From an uncultured Phocaeicola sp. (lineage in GTDB: Bacteria > Bacteroidota > Bacteroidia > Bacteroidales > Bacteroidaceae), in NCBI GenBank assembly GCA_947581855.1, contig CANPVZ010000008.1, positions 1 through 64,000 of the forward strand: a stretch of 64,000 bases of DNA, written 5' to 3'. The translations under genes and the position numbers were made by a program. This document shows, in pieces, positions 8,790 through 18,669 of this stretch (its first letter is position 1; each line of letters opens with the position of its first letter). The notes beneath the pieces were generated by a model. It searched no databases. It saw nothing but the letters and a program-made list of their open reading frames with translations, and was not told the DNA's origin.

Positions 8790-8873
8790 ATGAAAAAGGT
8801 ATTAGACTTAATTGTTAAATGTCTCGAAGAGCTTGGAAACAATCTTTTGAGAGGCGGCTATGAAGTAGCTTAG
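8790..8873 (+). CDS. 27-residue small protein, unknown function
   Basis: ATG at 8790 opens a 27-codon frame (MKKVLDLIVKCLEELGNNLL then RGGYEVA) ending with TAG at 8871-8873. The N-terminal 20 residues would form an amphipathic helix. A purine-rich ribosome-binding region (aaagaaaggataacaag) precedes it. It has its own -7 box 32 bp upstream and a strong terminator about 90 bp downstream, so it behaves as an independent transcription unit in what otherwise looks like a gap. I recognise no family. It could be a functional peptide or the leader of a small RNA. Confidence 0.55.
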   Translation: MKKVLDLIVKCLEELGNNLLRGGYEVA

Positions 8874-8964
8874 TTTTCAATTGAAAAGGTAAAAGGTAAA
8901 AAGGTGTGCTTCATTGTTTTCAGGAATAACAAATTTATTTTAGTAAGCACTCATACGTCTAATA

Positions 8965-8999
8965 AAAGGGACTGTCTTTTTCAGGATAGTCCCTTTTTC
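8965..8999 (+). terminator. Rho-independent terminator of small ORF unit
   Basis: aaagggactgtc (8965-8976) pairs with gatagtcccttt (8985-8996) around an 8-nt loop and is followed by further Ts. Confidence 0.8.
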
Positions 9000-9340
9000 T
9001 ATGCATTCATGTATATACCTCTCGTATTTGCCCGTTTTCAACAATTCTAAATAGCCTTATTAAAGGCAGATATCTTTCTTATTCCATCCGATTCTCCATT
9101 CTCGTATAATCGGCGTGGCGGAGTAATAGACCTCCCTAAAACAATGAAAAGAATAATCCGCCATAAATAAACGTATCAAGGGTCTTTTCCCACATGAACA
9201 TACGACAGCTATATATTCCTTTTAAATATTTCCATCTTATTTGAACGATTTATATACACAGTTCCCCATAAAAAAGATATTTTTGCTTCCGAAACCTGTA
9301 AAACCGGAATCCAAACATTTCAGAAAACAAAAAAGTTGAT
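9000..9340. other. Non-coding gap
   Basis: AT-rich sequence with no credible gene. Only the -7 box of the following gene at 9278-9285 is recognised. Confidence 0.5.
9278..9285 (+). promoter_or_regulatory. -7 box of BNR_4 gene promoter
   Basis: TATTTTTG matches TAnnTTTG, 55 bp upstream of the ATG at 9341. Confidence 0.55.
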
Positions 9341-10681
9341 ATGCTAAAACAATCTTACAAGACTCTTTGTCTATCGGTCGGGCTCATAGGATGCCTGTTG
9401 CCCGGTACATCCGCACAGACTTATCCCAGCGACACACTCAATCTATCCCCTAAAGTTCGCTTAGTGAAAGTTGGTGAAGGATATAGTCAGACGTCCGTCA
9501 ACACGGCTATTTTTCGGAACAATTCCTTAGCTACCCGGAACGATGAACAATATATAAGCTACTATGATGCCGACGGTTACCTTGTATTAGGGAAACGCTC
9601 TCTTCATTCGGACCATTGGACGCTCCGCAGAACCCAATATAAAGGTAATGTAAAAGACGCCCACAATATCATAAGCATCATGCCGGATGGAGACGGGTAT
9701 TTGCACGTGGCTTTCGACCATCACGGAAATAAATTGAATTATTGCCGTAGCATTTCACCCAATTCTCTAGATTTGGGTGAGATGGAACCAATGACAGGAA
9801 CGGATGAAGAAGATGTGACCTATCCGGAATTTTACCCTTTGTCGAACGGGGACTTGTTATTTGTTTACCGTTCAGGCGTCTCGGGAAGAGGGAACTTAGT
9901 GATGAATAGATATTCGGTAAAAGAAAAAAAGTGGAGCCGTGTACAAGATGTATTAATCGATGGCGAAAACAAACGAAATGCCTATTGGCAATTGTATGTA
10001 GACGAACGCGGAACCATACACCTGTCGTGGGTTTGGCGTGAAACGTGGCATGTAGAAACGAACCACGACCTTTGTTATGCCCGCTCATTCGACAACGGGA
10101 TAACTTGGTATAAGACTGACGGAGAGAAATATGAATTGCCTATTCGTTATGATAACGCCGAATTCGCCTGCCGCATACCGCAAAACTCGGAACTGATAAA
10201 CCAAACCAGTATGAGTGCTGATGCGGAAGGTAATCCGTATATAGCCACTTATTGGAGAGATGCTGACAGTGATATTCCGCAATATCGCATTGTCTGGCAT
10301 GACGGCCTCCAATGGAAGAACCGACAGGTAAGCCAGCGAAAGAGTCCCTTCTCCCTGAAAGGCGGCGGAACGAAAATGATTCTCATTGCCCGGCCGCGTA
10401 TCGTAGTAGACAAAGGAGAGATCTATTATATCTTCCGAGATAAAGAACGGGGTAGCCGGGTATCCATAGCTTATACCAGAGATATAGCTACCGCCGAATG
10501 GAAATTCTTTGACCTTACGGATTTCTCCGTAGATGCTTGGGAGCCTTCGCACGACACGGAGTTATGGAAACAAAAAAAGAAACTCCATCTGTTTGTGCAA
10601 CATACCAAGCAAGGAGACGGAGAACGGAGTGTAGATTTTCCCGCACAACCGGTATATGTGCTGGAAATCCCCTTATTTTAA
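9341..10681 (+). CDS. Secreted BNR_4-type propeller protein, probable polysaccharide enzyme
   Basis: This 446-residue protein has a signal peptide (LCLSVGLIGCLLPGTSAQ) and repeated propeller blades, with motifs such as YISYYDADGYLVLGKR, DGYLHVAFDHHGNKLNY, GTIHLSWVWRETWHVETNHD, CYARSFDNGITWYK and YIATYWRDADSD. This is the BNR_4 pattern, found in Bacteroides enzymes such as GH145-type rhamnosidases and ulvan or rhamnoglucuronan lyases (PL24, PL25, PL28). Conserved His residues (FDHHGN, WHVETNHD) are in keeping with an active site, but hydrolase or lyase activity cannot be decided here. It stands alone with its own promoter, without SusC/SusD neighbours. Confidence 0.8.
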   Translation: MLKQSYKTLCLSVGLIGCLLPGTSAQTYPSDTLNLSPKVRLVKVGEGYSQTSVNTAIFRNNSLATRNDEQYISYYDADGYLVLGKRSLHSDHWTLRRTQYKGNVKDAHNIISIMPDGDGYLHVAFDHHGNKLNYCRSISPNSLDLGEMEPMTGTDEEDVTYPEFYPLSNGDLLFVYRSGVSGRGNLVMNRYSVKEKKWSRVQDVLIDGENKRNAYWQLYVDERGTIHLSWVWRETWHVETNHDLCYARSFDNGITWYKTDGEKYELPIRYDNAEFACRIPQNSELINQTSMSADAEGNPYIATYWRDADSDIPQYRIVWHDGLQWKNRQVSQRKSPFSLKGGGTKMILIARPRIVVDKGEIYYIFRDKERGSRVSIAYTRDIATAEWKFFDLTDFSVDAWEPSHDTELWKQKKKLHLFVQHTKQGDGERSVDFPAQPVYVLEIPLF

Positions 10682-10778
10682 CTTCGCATTGATTACACCA
10701 ACACATCATAATTATAAATAAGAGAAGGGAGCAAAACTAATATATCTCACGAAGAAGTCGCAAATCATAACAAACACG

Positions 10779-10824
10779 AAAGAGCCATATCAAACCCGAT
10801 TATCGAGTAATGATATGGCTCTTT
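10779..10824. terminator. Convergent terminator between BNR_4 gene and groEL
   Basis: aaagagccatatca (10779-10792) pairs exactly with tgatatggctcttt (10811-10824). A-rich and T-rich flanks let it serve both the + strand gene and the - strand groEL. Confidence 0.8.
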
Positions 10825-10956
10825 TCATTGCAAATAAGGCGGTCAAGTTTCCAATTAAAGGCTATCTTCTCTAAAATTGAGTTTTGACACACCTCATTGC
10901 TCCATATATCTTAGCTATATAATTCTATAACTATTAAGAGAGTTTCAAGGAAAGAA

Positions 10957-12618
<1,662 letters not shown>

Positions 12619-12635
12619 TTATTAATTGTTTTTCA

Positions 12636-12911
12636 TTATCCCAATACTGCCAGTACATCGCTCTGACGCATCATTAAATACTTCGTTCCTTCGAATTCAA
12701 TCTCCGTACCGGAATATTTACCATACAACACTTCGTCGTTAACCTTCAATACCATTTCTTCATCTTTCGTTCCCTGGCCAATCGCAACAACTTTACCTTG
12801 CAATGGTTTTTCTTTTGCTGTGTCCGGAATAATAATTCCACCGATTGTCTTTTCTTCTGCTGGAGCAGGAAGAATAAGCACTCTGTCCGCTAATGGTTTA
12901 ATGTTCATCAT
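12636..12911 (-). CDS. groES: Co-chaperonin GroES (Hsp10)
   Basis: This 91-residue co-chaperonin caps the GroEL ring. It starts [20 protein letters not shown], has the mobile loop [16 protein letters not shown], and continues with [20 protein letters not shown] and [15 protein letters not shown]. It is the first gene of the groES-groEL operon. No CIRCE operator and no TAnnTTTG box lie upstream; a sequence resembling a sigma-54 promoter is present instead (12981-12997). Confidence 0.97.
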   Translation of the reverse strand: MMNIKPLADRVLILPAPAEEKTIGGIIIPDTAKEKPLQGKVVAIGQGTKDEEMVLKVNDEVLYGKYSGTEIEFEGTKYLMMRQSDVLAVLG

Positions 12912-12980
12912 ACAAAATCTTTTATTTATTGTTTGTTATTAAATCAGTGTCTTTTTCGCCCGCAGGCATCTTCCACAGAA

Positions 12981-12997
12981 CAGAAACTGTGCCAAAG
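12981..12997 (-). promoter_or_regulatory. Possible non-standard promoter of groES-groEL
   Basis: On the - strand the sequence CTTTGGCACAGTTTCTG has the TGGCAC half of a sigma-54 promoter, but the -12 half is imperfect (CTGT rather than TTGC). It lies about 70-86 bp upstream of groES. Confidence 0.25.
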
Positions 12998-13158
12998 AGG
13001 TTCATTATCTCTAAAAAAATTCATTCAACTTGATATTAACCTTATTCGGTCTGTCAAAAGAGAAGGGGTTAATGTCATTATGTCACATCCAATGCAATTT
13101 TTTCTGCCATGTCAGGAAAAAGAATAGAAATTCTTATGTTTAATTCATTCCCTGTAAT

Positions 13159-13166
13159 TATCTTTG
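13159..13166 (+). promoter_or_regulatory. -7 box upstream of M23-like gene
   Basis: TATCTTTG matches TAnnTTTG but lies 169 bp upstream of the ATG at 13335, which implies a long, purine-rich leader. Confidence 0.45.
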
Positions 13167-13334
13167 TAAAGAACATATAAAAGGAAAGTAGTTATGGTTG
13201 GTATTAAGGAGTCAGTACTTTGCTCAGAAGACAAGGATTATTAAGGAAATAAAGAAGCTAAAGTACTAAAAAGAAACAAAAGGGATAAAGTCTTTAAAGA
13301 GTCGAAACAAACATACTGATAAAAAAAGAGATTT

Positions 13335-14297
13335 ATGAGACACATTATTCTTATTTCAATCCTGCTTGGTAACGCATGGGCCTTTATTCATGCACAACAG
13401 CCTGAAGTCAGGGTGCGCTATGAAAGAAATGAAGACCGGAAATTTCAGTTTTACGCCAGCAGTACTACCTACGCACCGGTTACTTTATTTCTTACCTTTA
13501 CTAAATTAGAGGGAACACGAGAATTCAGTATCGGAATGCCTAAGACTTATCTTCTGCAATATGGAGAAAACGACTTATTTACTTTAAGGCCCGATCAAGA
13601 GAACGCTTCGATAAGTTTCGCGTATAAAACATCATGGAGAATCGGTAACATGACAGAAGTACCCGATACGGATTTTGTTTATCTGTCTCCTATTGCCCCA
13701 GGCAAGAAAGTGATGGCAAATCCAATGGTATCATTGAAAAAGTACCTCAACAACAAAATGAAAAAAGGTGAGAAAGAGGATACGAACCGTCCCACAGGCC
13801 TCACGATAAAAACGCAAGAGGGAGATACTATTTATGCCATCCGTTCCGGAATAGTAGGAAAAATACAAGATAACAGCGCTTCGCAAGGGAACGGACGGGC
13901 TTTCGACCGGAACGAAAACTTTGTAGAGATTTATCACAAAGACGGAAGCGAAGCGAAATACAAATTGTTTAAAGACCATGGAATATTTGTTTCGGAAGGT
14001 GACATAGTAGTTGCCGGACAGCCCATCGGAATCATCGGTGGGGAGAATTACGAACATGGTTCTCATTTGAGGCTTATCTTATCCGGATGGTTCCGCCCTC
14101 AAAAAGGCGACCCGGAGAGGGATATTTACAACAACAAAATATACAGGATTTTCATACCTGTATTCTGCCTTCCAGATAACGAAACATGCCGCCCCACTGC
14201 CTTGACACGTTTTGTATCCGTACATCCCGAAGCTGTTATCATGCAAGAGATGAGTAAAAGAGAGAAAAAGAAATATCTGAAAGGAAAAAGTAAATAA
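13335..14297 (+). CDS. Secreted M23/LytM-like protein lacking catalytic residues
   Basis: This 320-residue protein has a signal peptide (HIILISILLGNAWAFIHAQ). The middle and C-terminal part (about 155-250) follows the LytM/M23 fold (GDTIYAIRSGIVGKIQD, FVEIYHKDGSEAKYKLFKD, GDIVVAGQPIGIIGGENYEH, GSHLRLIL). The zinc ligands are not in place: the first HxxxD motif is missing, and the canonical HLHFE reads H244-L-R246-L, so the second His is Arg. It is therefore probably not a peptidase and may be a regulator or scaffold like the degenerate LytM protein EnvC. The C-terminus is strongly basic (KREKKKYLKGKSK). Confidence 0.8.
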   Translation: MRHIILISILLGNAWAFIHAQQPEVRVRYERNEDRKFQFYASSTTYAPVTLFLTFTKLEGTREFSIGMPKTYLLQYGENDLFTLRPDQENASISFAYKTSWRIGNMTEVPDTDFVYLSPIAPGKKVMANPMVSLKKYLNNKMKKGEKEDTNRPTGLTIKTQEGDTIYAIRSGIVGKIQDNSASQGNGRAFDRNENFVEIYHKDGSEAKYKLFKDHGIFVSEGDIVVAGQPIGIIGGENYEHGSHLRLILSGWFRPQKGDPERDIYNNKIYRIFIPVFCLPDNETCRPTALTRFVSVHPEAVIMQEMSKREKKKYLKGKSK

Positions 14298-14347
14298 AGG
14301 CAAATATTTCTTTTCAATAATCCATCTTCATGTCGTGTAGAACGCAA

Positions 14348-14402
14348 ATGAACGCGGATTTATACAGAAACAATTTAATCAACTGCATAAATCCGCGTTC
14401 AT
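14348..14402. terminator. Convergent hairpin between M23-like and pectinesterase genes
   Basis: atgaacgcggatttat (14348-14363) pairs perfectly with ataaatccgcgttcat (14387-14402) across a 23-nt AT-rich loop. It lies between two convergent genes and probably acts as a shared terminator. Confidence 0.6.
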
Positions 14403-14424
14403 CCGAATAAGTATTTATTTCCAA

Positions 14425-15396
14425 TCAATCCACGTTCCAAGTATTATCCAGTCGGAACACTTTTTCCGGAGTTATCTTGGCAGCCTCTTTCTTTGTAAGT
14501 TGTTTAGCCCAAGGAGCACGACCTTCTTTCTTGGCTCCCTCACCGGAATTATTATATTCTGCATAACGGGCAGTCCTTTCATTTTCCTTCTTACCCCAGT
14601 TTTGCCATCCGGCCGGAGTGATATGTCCACCCAATTCGCAGTTCATAAATAAGGTATAGGCATACGGGCGCCACGGACGTCCCAGGAAAACCTTGTTTAC
14701 TCCTTCTGCCGCCGTCAATTTGCAACGGTTAAACACATAACCGTAATCATACTCTAAAGGAGTGGAAGCAGCCGTTACATACGAATTCGTTAAGCTATGG
14801 ATAGTACACCCTTCGAACCAGGCGATAGACGGACCGAAAATAAAATCGGTAGTACCCTCTATATAACAATCCTTAAAGTAAAGGCGTGTTCCGGCAACTC
14901 CCGTATATACCGTATCCTGATTTCCCAAAATACGACAATTGATAAATTTCAAACGGTCGCCCTCGGTATGCAGCGCCAAAGCCTGTCCTTTGCGTCCCGA
15001 ATTATTTTCGAGCGTAATGTTTTTAAAAGTAATATCATTTCCCTCTACCTTCACCGTATACGAACGAAACGTGCCCATTTTATTTTTAGTCCCTTCTATA
15101 TACAGGTTGGCATGATCATCATAAGTAATGATTGTTTCATCCCTGTCTTCTCCCAAAATCTCGATATTGGTCAACCAAGAGGGAACAATCACTTTCTCCT
15201 TATATACTCCCTTCTTTACAAAGATTACCTTATGATAATCCATAAAAGCACGGCAATCTTCCAAAGCATCCCACAAAGTGGTGAATTTTCCCGAACCATC
15301 CTTGGCCACTACCAAAGTATCAGGGGTATCGGTTGCCGCAAAAGCTATACTCTGGCAACCCACAGCCAACAACATAACAAATAGTTTTTTCATCAT
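14425..15396 (-). CDS. Pectinesterase (CE8)
   Basis: The chosen start at 15396 (MMKKLFVMLLAVGCQSIAFA) gives a signal peptide and avoids overlap with the upstream gene; the frame stays open further upstream without typical sequence. The mature protein, about 300 residues, is a right-handed beta-helix that removes methyl esters from pectin. Motifs seen are VAKDGSGKFTTLWDAL, GNQDTVYTG, IEGTTDFIFGPSIAWFEGC and VFLGRPWRPYA, covering the two catalytic Asp residues (in QDT and DFIFG) and the conserved Arg (GRPW). It is second in an operon with the GH105 gene 22 bp upstream. Confidence 0.92.
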   Translation of the reverse strand: MMKKLFVMLLAVGCQSIAFAATDTPDTLVVAKDGSGKFTTLWDALEDCRAFMDYHKVIFVKKGVYKEKVIVPSWLTNIEILGEDRDETIITYDDHANLYIEGTKNKMGTFRSYTVKVEGNDITFKNITLENNSGRKGQALALHTEGDRLKFINCRILGNQDTVYTGVAGTRLYFKDCYIEGTTDFIFGPSIAWFEGCTIHSLTNSYVTAASTPLEYDYGYVFNRCKLTAAEGVNKVFLGRPWRPYAYTLFMNCELGGHITPAGWQNWGKKENERTARYAEYNNSGEGAKKEGRAPWAKQLTKKEAAKITPEKVFRLDNTWNVD

Positions 15397-15418
15397 ACTT
15401 ATTTTAGTTTTTATTTCT

Positions 15419-16618
15419 TCACTTTCCAAGACGTTCTCTTTCCAAACACAAATTAATAAACGGGCCGACTGCTTTAGGGTCATTGGCACGCACTTTCTCA
15501 TGGATATAATAATCATATTCTCCCGAACGGTATGGATTACCTCCCAAACCGGCTACCGCACACGTTTTTGTAATGGAGACCACTCCATCCTTATCCACTT
15601 CTACAAATTGTTTCATTATTCCATCGTAGCCCTTGTCCGCCACATCTAAATAAGAGGCATCAATAAATCCCAAACGCACAGCCTTATATAAGGTATATAC
15701 AAACATAGTGGAAACCGATGATTCCAAATAGTTCCCCTCATCACCACTACGGTCTATTACCTGATACCATACGCCTGTACTCTTATCCTGCCAGCGTTTT
15801 ATTTGTGCCGCTACATTATCCAATATCGCCATTACCGAATCACGTCCGGCTTCATGCTTAGGAATAAATTCCAAAGCATCCACCAATGCCATGGCAAACC
15901 ATCCCATAGCACGTCCCCAAGTATGAGCCGACTGTCCTGTCTGCTTGTCCGCCCACTTCTGCGCTTTTCGTTCATCCCACGCATGCCGGTAAAGCCCCGT
16001 TTTCGGGTCGTAAGTATGTTTGGCAACTACCTTGAACTGCCGAATCACATCTTGATAATCCTGCGGACGGTTATTTCGAAAAGCATACTCTGCATAAAAA
16101 GGAGAAGCCATGTAAATGCCATCGAGCCACATTTGATGCGGATACACCTGTTTATGCCAGAAGCCGCCCTCCTTGGTACGAGGTTGCGCCACCAATTGTG
16201 CACGCATATTCTCCATAGCCCGTCTATATTTCTCTTCTTTGGTCTGTTCATAGATACGGAAATAAATCTTTCCGGTATTAATGCGGTCTAAACTCAGTTC
16301 AGACGGACGATAGGTTACAATGCTTCCGTCCGCATACGTCATGGTATCACAATAGGCCAGCGCATAATCGAAATACTTTTTGTCACCATACGCATCATAC
16401 AAGTTCAAAAAAGCCTGTAACACCACGCCATGACAATAATCCCATTTCAACTTCGGTTGAAAATCCAGTTGCCAAGCTTCCGGGCAACGAATCATTTCCG
16501 ATTCGGCCATTCGAACCGACCATGGAAGTTCGGTACTCACTTTCTTTTGGGCAAACAAAGATACCGAACAACAAACGGCTCCACACAAAATCAGTCTGTT
16601 TATAGTATTTTTCATCAT
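15419..16618 (-). CDS. GH105 unsaturated rhamnogalacturonyl hydrolase
   Basis: This 399-residue protein has a signal peptide (TINRLILCGAVCCSVSLFAQ) and an (alpha/alpha)6 barrel. Family motifs are LKWDYCHGVVLQAFLNLYD, YPHQMWLDGIYMASPFYAEY with the catalytic Asp, GQSAHTWGRAMGWFAMALVD and YLESSVSTMFVYTLYKA. Such enzymes (YteR type) hydrate and cleave unsaturated uronides left by pectate and rhamnogalacturonan lyases. It leads the operon with pectinesterase and faces the hexuronate transporter gene, which together form a small pectin-use unit. Confidence 0.92.
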   Translation of the reverse strand: MMKNTINRLILCGAVCCSVSLFAQKKVSTELPWSVRMAESEMIRCPEAWQLDFQPKLKWDYCHGVVLQAFLNLYDAYGDKKYFDYALAYCDTMTYADGSIVTYRPSELSLDRINTGKIYFRIYEQTKEEKYRRAMENMRAQLVAQPRTKEGGFWHKQVYPHQMWLDGIYMASPFYAEYAFRNNRPQDYQDVIRQFKVVAKHTYDPKTGLYRHAWDERKAQKWADKQTGQSAHTWGRAMGWFAMALVDALEFIPKHEAGRDSVMAILDNVAAQIKRWQDKSTGVWYQVIDRSGDEGNYLESSVSTMFVYTLYKAVRLGFIDASYLDVADKGYDGIMKQFVEVDKDGVVSITKTCAVAGLGGNPYRSGEYDYYIHEKVRANDPKAVGPFINLCLERERLGK

Positions 16619-16637
16619 AAGATATAAAGATTTCCTG

Positions 16638-16645
16638 CAAATGTA
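16638..16645 (-). promoter_or_regulatory. -7 box of GH105-pectinesterase operon
   Basis: CAAATGTA on the + strand gives TACATTTG on the - strand, about 20 bp upstream of the start at 16618. Confidence 0.55.
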
Positions 16646-16794
16646 AGCAAGAAGTGTCTAATTACATACGATTATAGACAGCTTTTTACCTTAAAAATGT
16701 AATTTCATAACAAGAGAGAGTTTATTTCTTCCTATCCGTAATTAATAATTCAAAAAATAAGTCAATATTATATAGAGATTTCAATAAGATATTT

Positions 16795-16802
16795 TACCTT
16801 TG
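16795..16802 (+). promoter_or_regulatory. -7 box of hexuronate transporter promoter
   Basis: TACCTTTG matches TAnnTTTG, 65 bp upstream of the ATG at 16868. Confidence 0.6.
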
Positions 16803-16867
16803 GTGCCAATTTAGAATTTTAACGAATAATAATGAATAAATAATATATTAAAATTAAATTTATTGCT

Positions 16868-18337
16868 ATGAGTACATTAAAGACCGGAAAGATGACCAAC
16901 TACCGTTGGTGGATTTGCGCCATGCTTTTCTTTGCAACAACAGTTAACTACATGGACCGTCAGGTGTTGTCCTTAACCTGGAAAGATTTTATTGCCCCCG
17001 AATTTCACTGGACTGATGATGATTACGGAACGATTACTGCCGTATTCTCCATTATATATGCAGTCTGCATGTTATTTGCCGGACGGTTCGTCGACTGGAT
17101 GGGAACCAAAAAAGGTTACCTTTGGGCTATCGGCGTATGGTCATTGGGTGCATGTGCACACGCTCTTTGCGGATGGGCAACAGAAGCCACGTTAGGTGTT
17201 GGTAGTGTACAAGGCTTAATCGATGCTACCGATAAAACAGCCATCACAGCAGTAACTATCGCTACGGTGAGCGTGTATTATTTTATCGCAGCCCGCTTTA
17301 TACTAGCTCTTGGTGAGGCAGGAAACTTCCCGGCAGCTATTAAAGTAACCGCTGAATATTTCCCCAAGAAAGACCGTGCTTTCGCAACCAGTATCTTTAA
17401 TGCCGGTGCAACAGTCGGAGCTTTGGCCGCCCCTGTAACGATTCCGTCTTTAGCCAGTTATTTCAAAGAAATAGGCGTAGGAAACGGATGGGAAATGGCA
17501 TTCATTGTGATTGGTGGGTTAGGTTTCATCTGGATGGCATTCTGGGTATTTATGTACTCAAAACCCAATAAAAGCAAACATGTTAATAAAGCGGAGTTGG
17601 TTTATATCGAGCAAGATAACGATACTGACGAGGCTCCGGCAAAAGACGCTGCGGGTAACGAAAAGAAAATGTCATTTGCCCAATGTTTCAAATACAAACA
17701 AACCTGGGCTTTCGCTTTCGGTAAATTTATGACAGACGGTGTATGGTGGTTCTTCCTATTCTGGACTCCGGCCTATATCAGCGATGTATACGGCTTACCC
17801 TCCGATAACTCAACCGCTCAGTTACTGATCTTCGTATTATACGCTATTACTATGTTATCTATCGTAGGTGGTTGGCTTCCTACTTTCTTCGTTGACAAGA
17901 AAGGTATGAATCCCTATGCTGGCCGTATGCGTGCGATGTTGATTTTCGCATTCTTCCCCTTACTGGCATTATTTGCCCAACCCTTAGGCGAATATTCATA
18001 TTGGTATCCGGTTATTATTATCGGTATCGCCGGTGCAGCTCACCAAGCATGGTCAGCCAATATATTCTCTACCGTAGGCGACATGTTCCCGAAAACAGCC
18101 ATTGCTACCATTACCGGTATCGGAGGTATGGCAGGTGGTGTCGGCTCATTCCTTATCAACAAAGGTTCCGGTATGTTATTCACTTATGCAGGTGACACAA
18201 ACATGACATTTATGGGATTCGAAGGAAAACCGGCCGGCTATTTTATTATATTCTGTATCTGTGCCGTAGCTTATCTTATCGGATGGATTGTAATGAAAGC
18301 CTTGGTTCCGAAATACAAACCTATCGTGATAGAATAA
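16868..18337 (+). CDS. MFS transporter, probable hexuronate permease
   Basis: This 489-residue major-facilitator protein has about 12 membrane segments. The N-terminal stretch (NYRWWICAMLFFATTVNYMD, RQVLSLTWKDF) and the ALGEAGNFPAAIKVTAEYFP motif match the ExuT/anion:cation symporter branch that imports galacturonate and glucuronate. It is longer than E. coli ExuT because of loops around residues 100-130 and 240-270. It is divergent from the GH105-pectinesterase operon, so the likely cargo is galacturonate or an unsaturated uronide from pectin; that last step is inference. Confidence 0.88.
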   Translation: MSTLKTGKMTNYRWWICAMLFFATTVNYMDRQVLSLTWKDFIAPEFHWTDDDYGTITAVFSIIYAVCMLFAGRFVDWMGTKKGYLWAIGVWSLGACAHALCGWATEATLGVGSVQGLIDATDKTAITAVTIATVSVYYFIAARFILALGEAGNFPAAIKVTAEYFPKKDRAFATSIFNAGATVGALAAPVTIPSLASYFKEIGVGNGWEMAFIVIGGLGFIWMAFWVFMYSKPNKSKHVNKAELVYIEQDNDTDEAPAKDAAGNEKKMSFAQCFKYKQTWAFAFGKFMTDGVWWFFLFWTPAYISDVYGLPSDNSTAQLLIFVLYAITMLSIVGGWLPTFFVDKKGMNPYAGRMRAMLIFAFFPLLALFAQPLGEYSYWYPVIIIGIAGAAHQAWSANIFSTVGDMFPKTAIATITGIGGMAGGVGSFLINKGSGMLFTYAGDTNMTFMGFEGKPAGYFIIFCICAVAYLIGWIVMKALVPKYKPIVIE

Positions 18338-18371
18338 TTAAAAAACAGAATTACTTTGTAATCCTATAAAC

Positions 18372-18408
18372 AAGGCTGTCTCAAAATAAAATGAGGCAGC
18401 CTTATTTA
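18372..18408 (+). terminator. Rho-independent terminator of transporter gene
   Basis: aaggctgtctca (18372-18383) pairs with tgaggcagcctt (18392-18403) and is followed by a T-rich stretch. The same stem sequence recurs as a half at 30557. Confidence 0.8.
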
Positions 18409-18669
18409 AATCTGTCACTTATCTCACTCATATACACCATTAAAGTACGGTATTTCCACCTTCCGACCATACACTAAATTTTCCTACGTATAATAGGTGC
18501 AAGAAAACTCTATCAAATTATTAAACGTCTTCTTCTATTTCACATCTTTAACACTTTATTAAGCAGTAATTCAACGCTCCAACTGTTTATCTCTATTAGA
18601 ATTAGGAAATATTCAATGAAGAAGGGTAGTTAATTCATATAAAATATCTACCTTTGCAAAACTAAACCT
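18409..18669. other. Non-coding gap before glycosyltransferase cluster
   Basis: AT-rich, no credible gene. It ends with the TACCTTTG box of the next gene. Confidence 0.5.
18649..18656 (+). promoter_or_regulatory. -7 box of glycosyltransferase operon
   Basis: TACCTTTG matches TAnnTTTG. It is only 13 bp from the ATG at 18670, so the leader is very short or translation starts at a later ATG (18682 or 18715). Confidence 0.6.

Noticed and set aside
12912..13334. CIRCE operator of groES
   Set aside because: No TTAGCACTC-N9-GAGTGCTAA palindrome is present on either strand.
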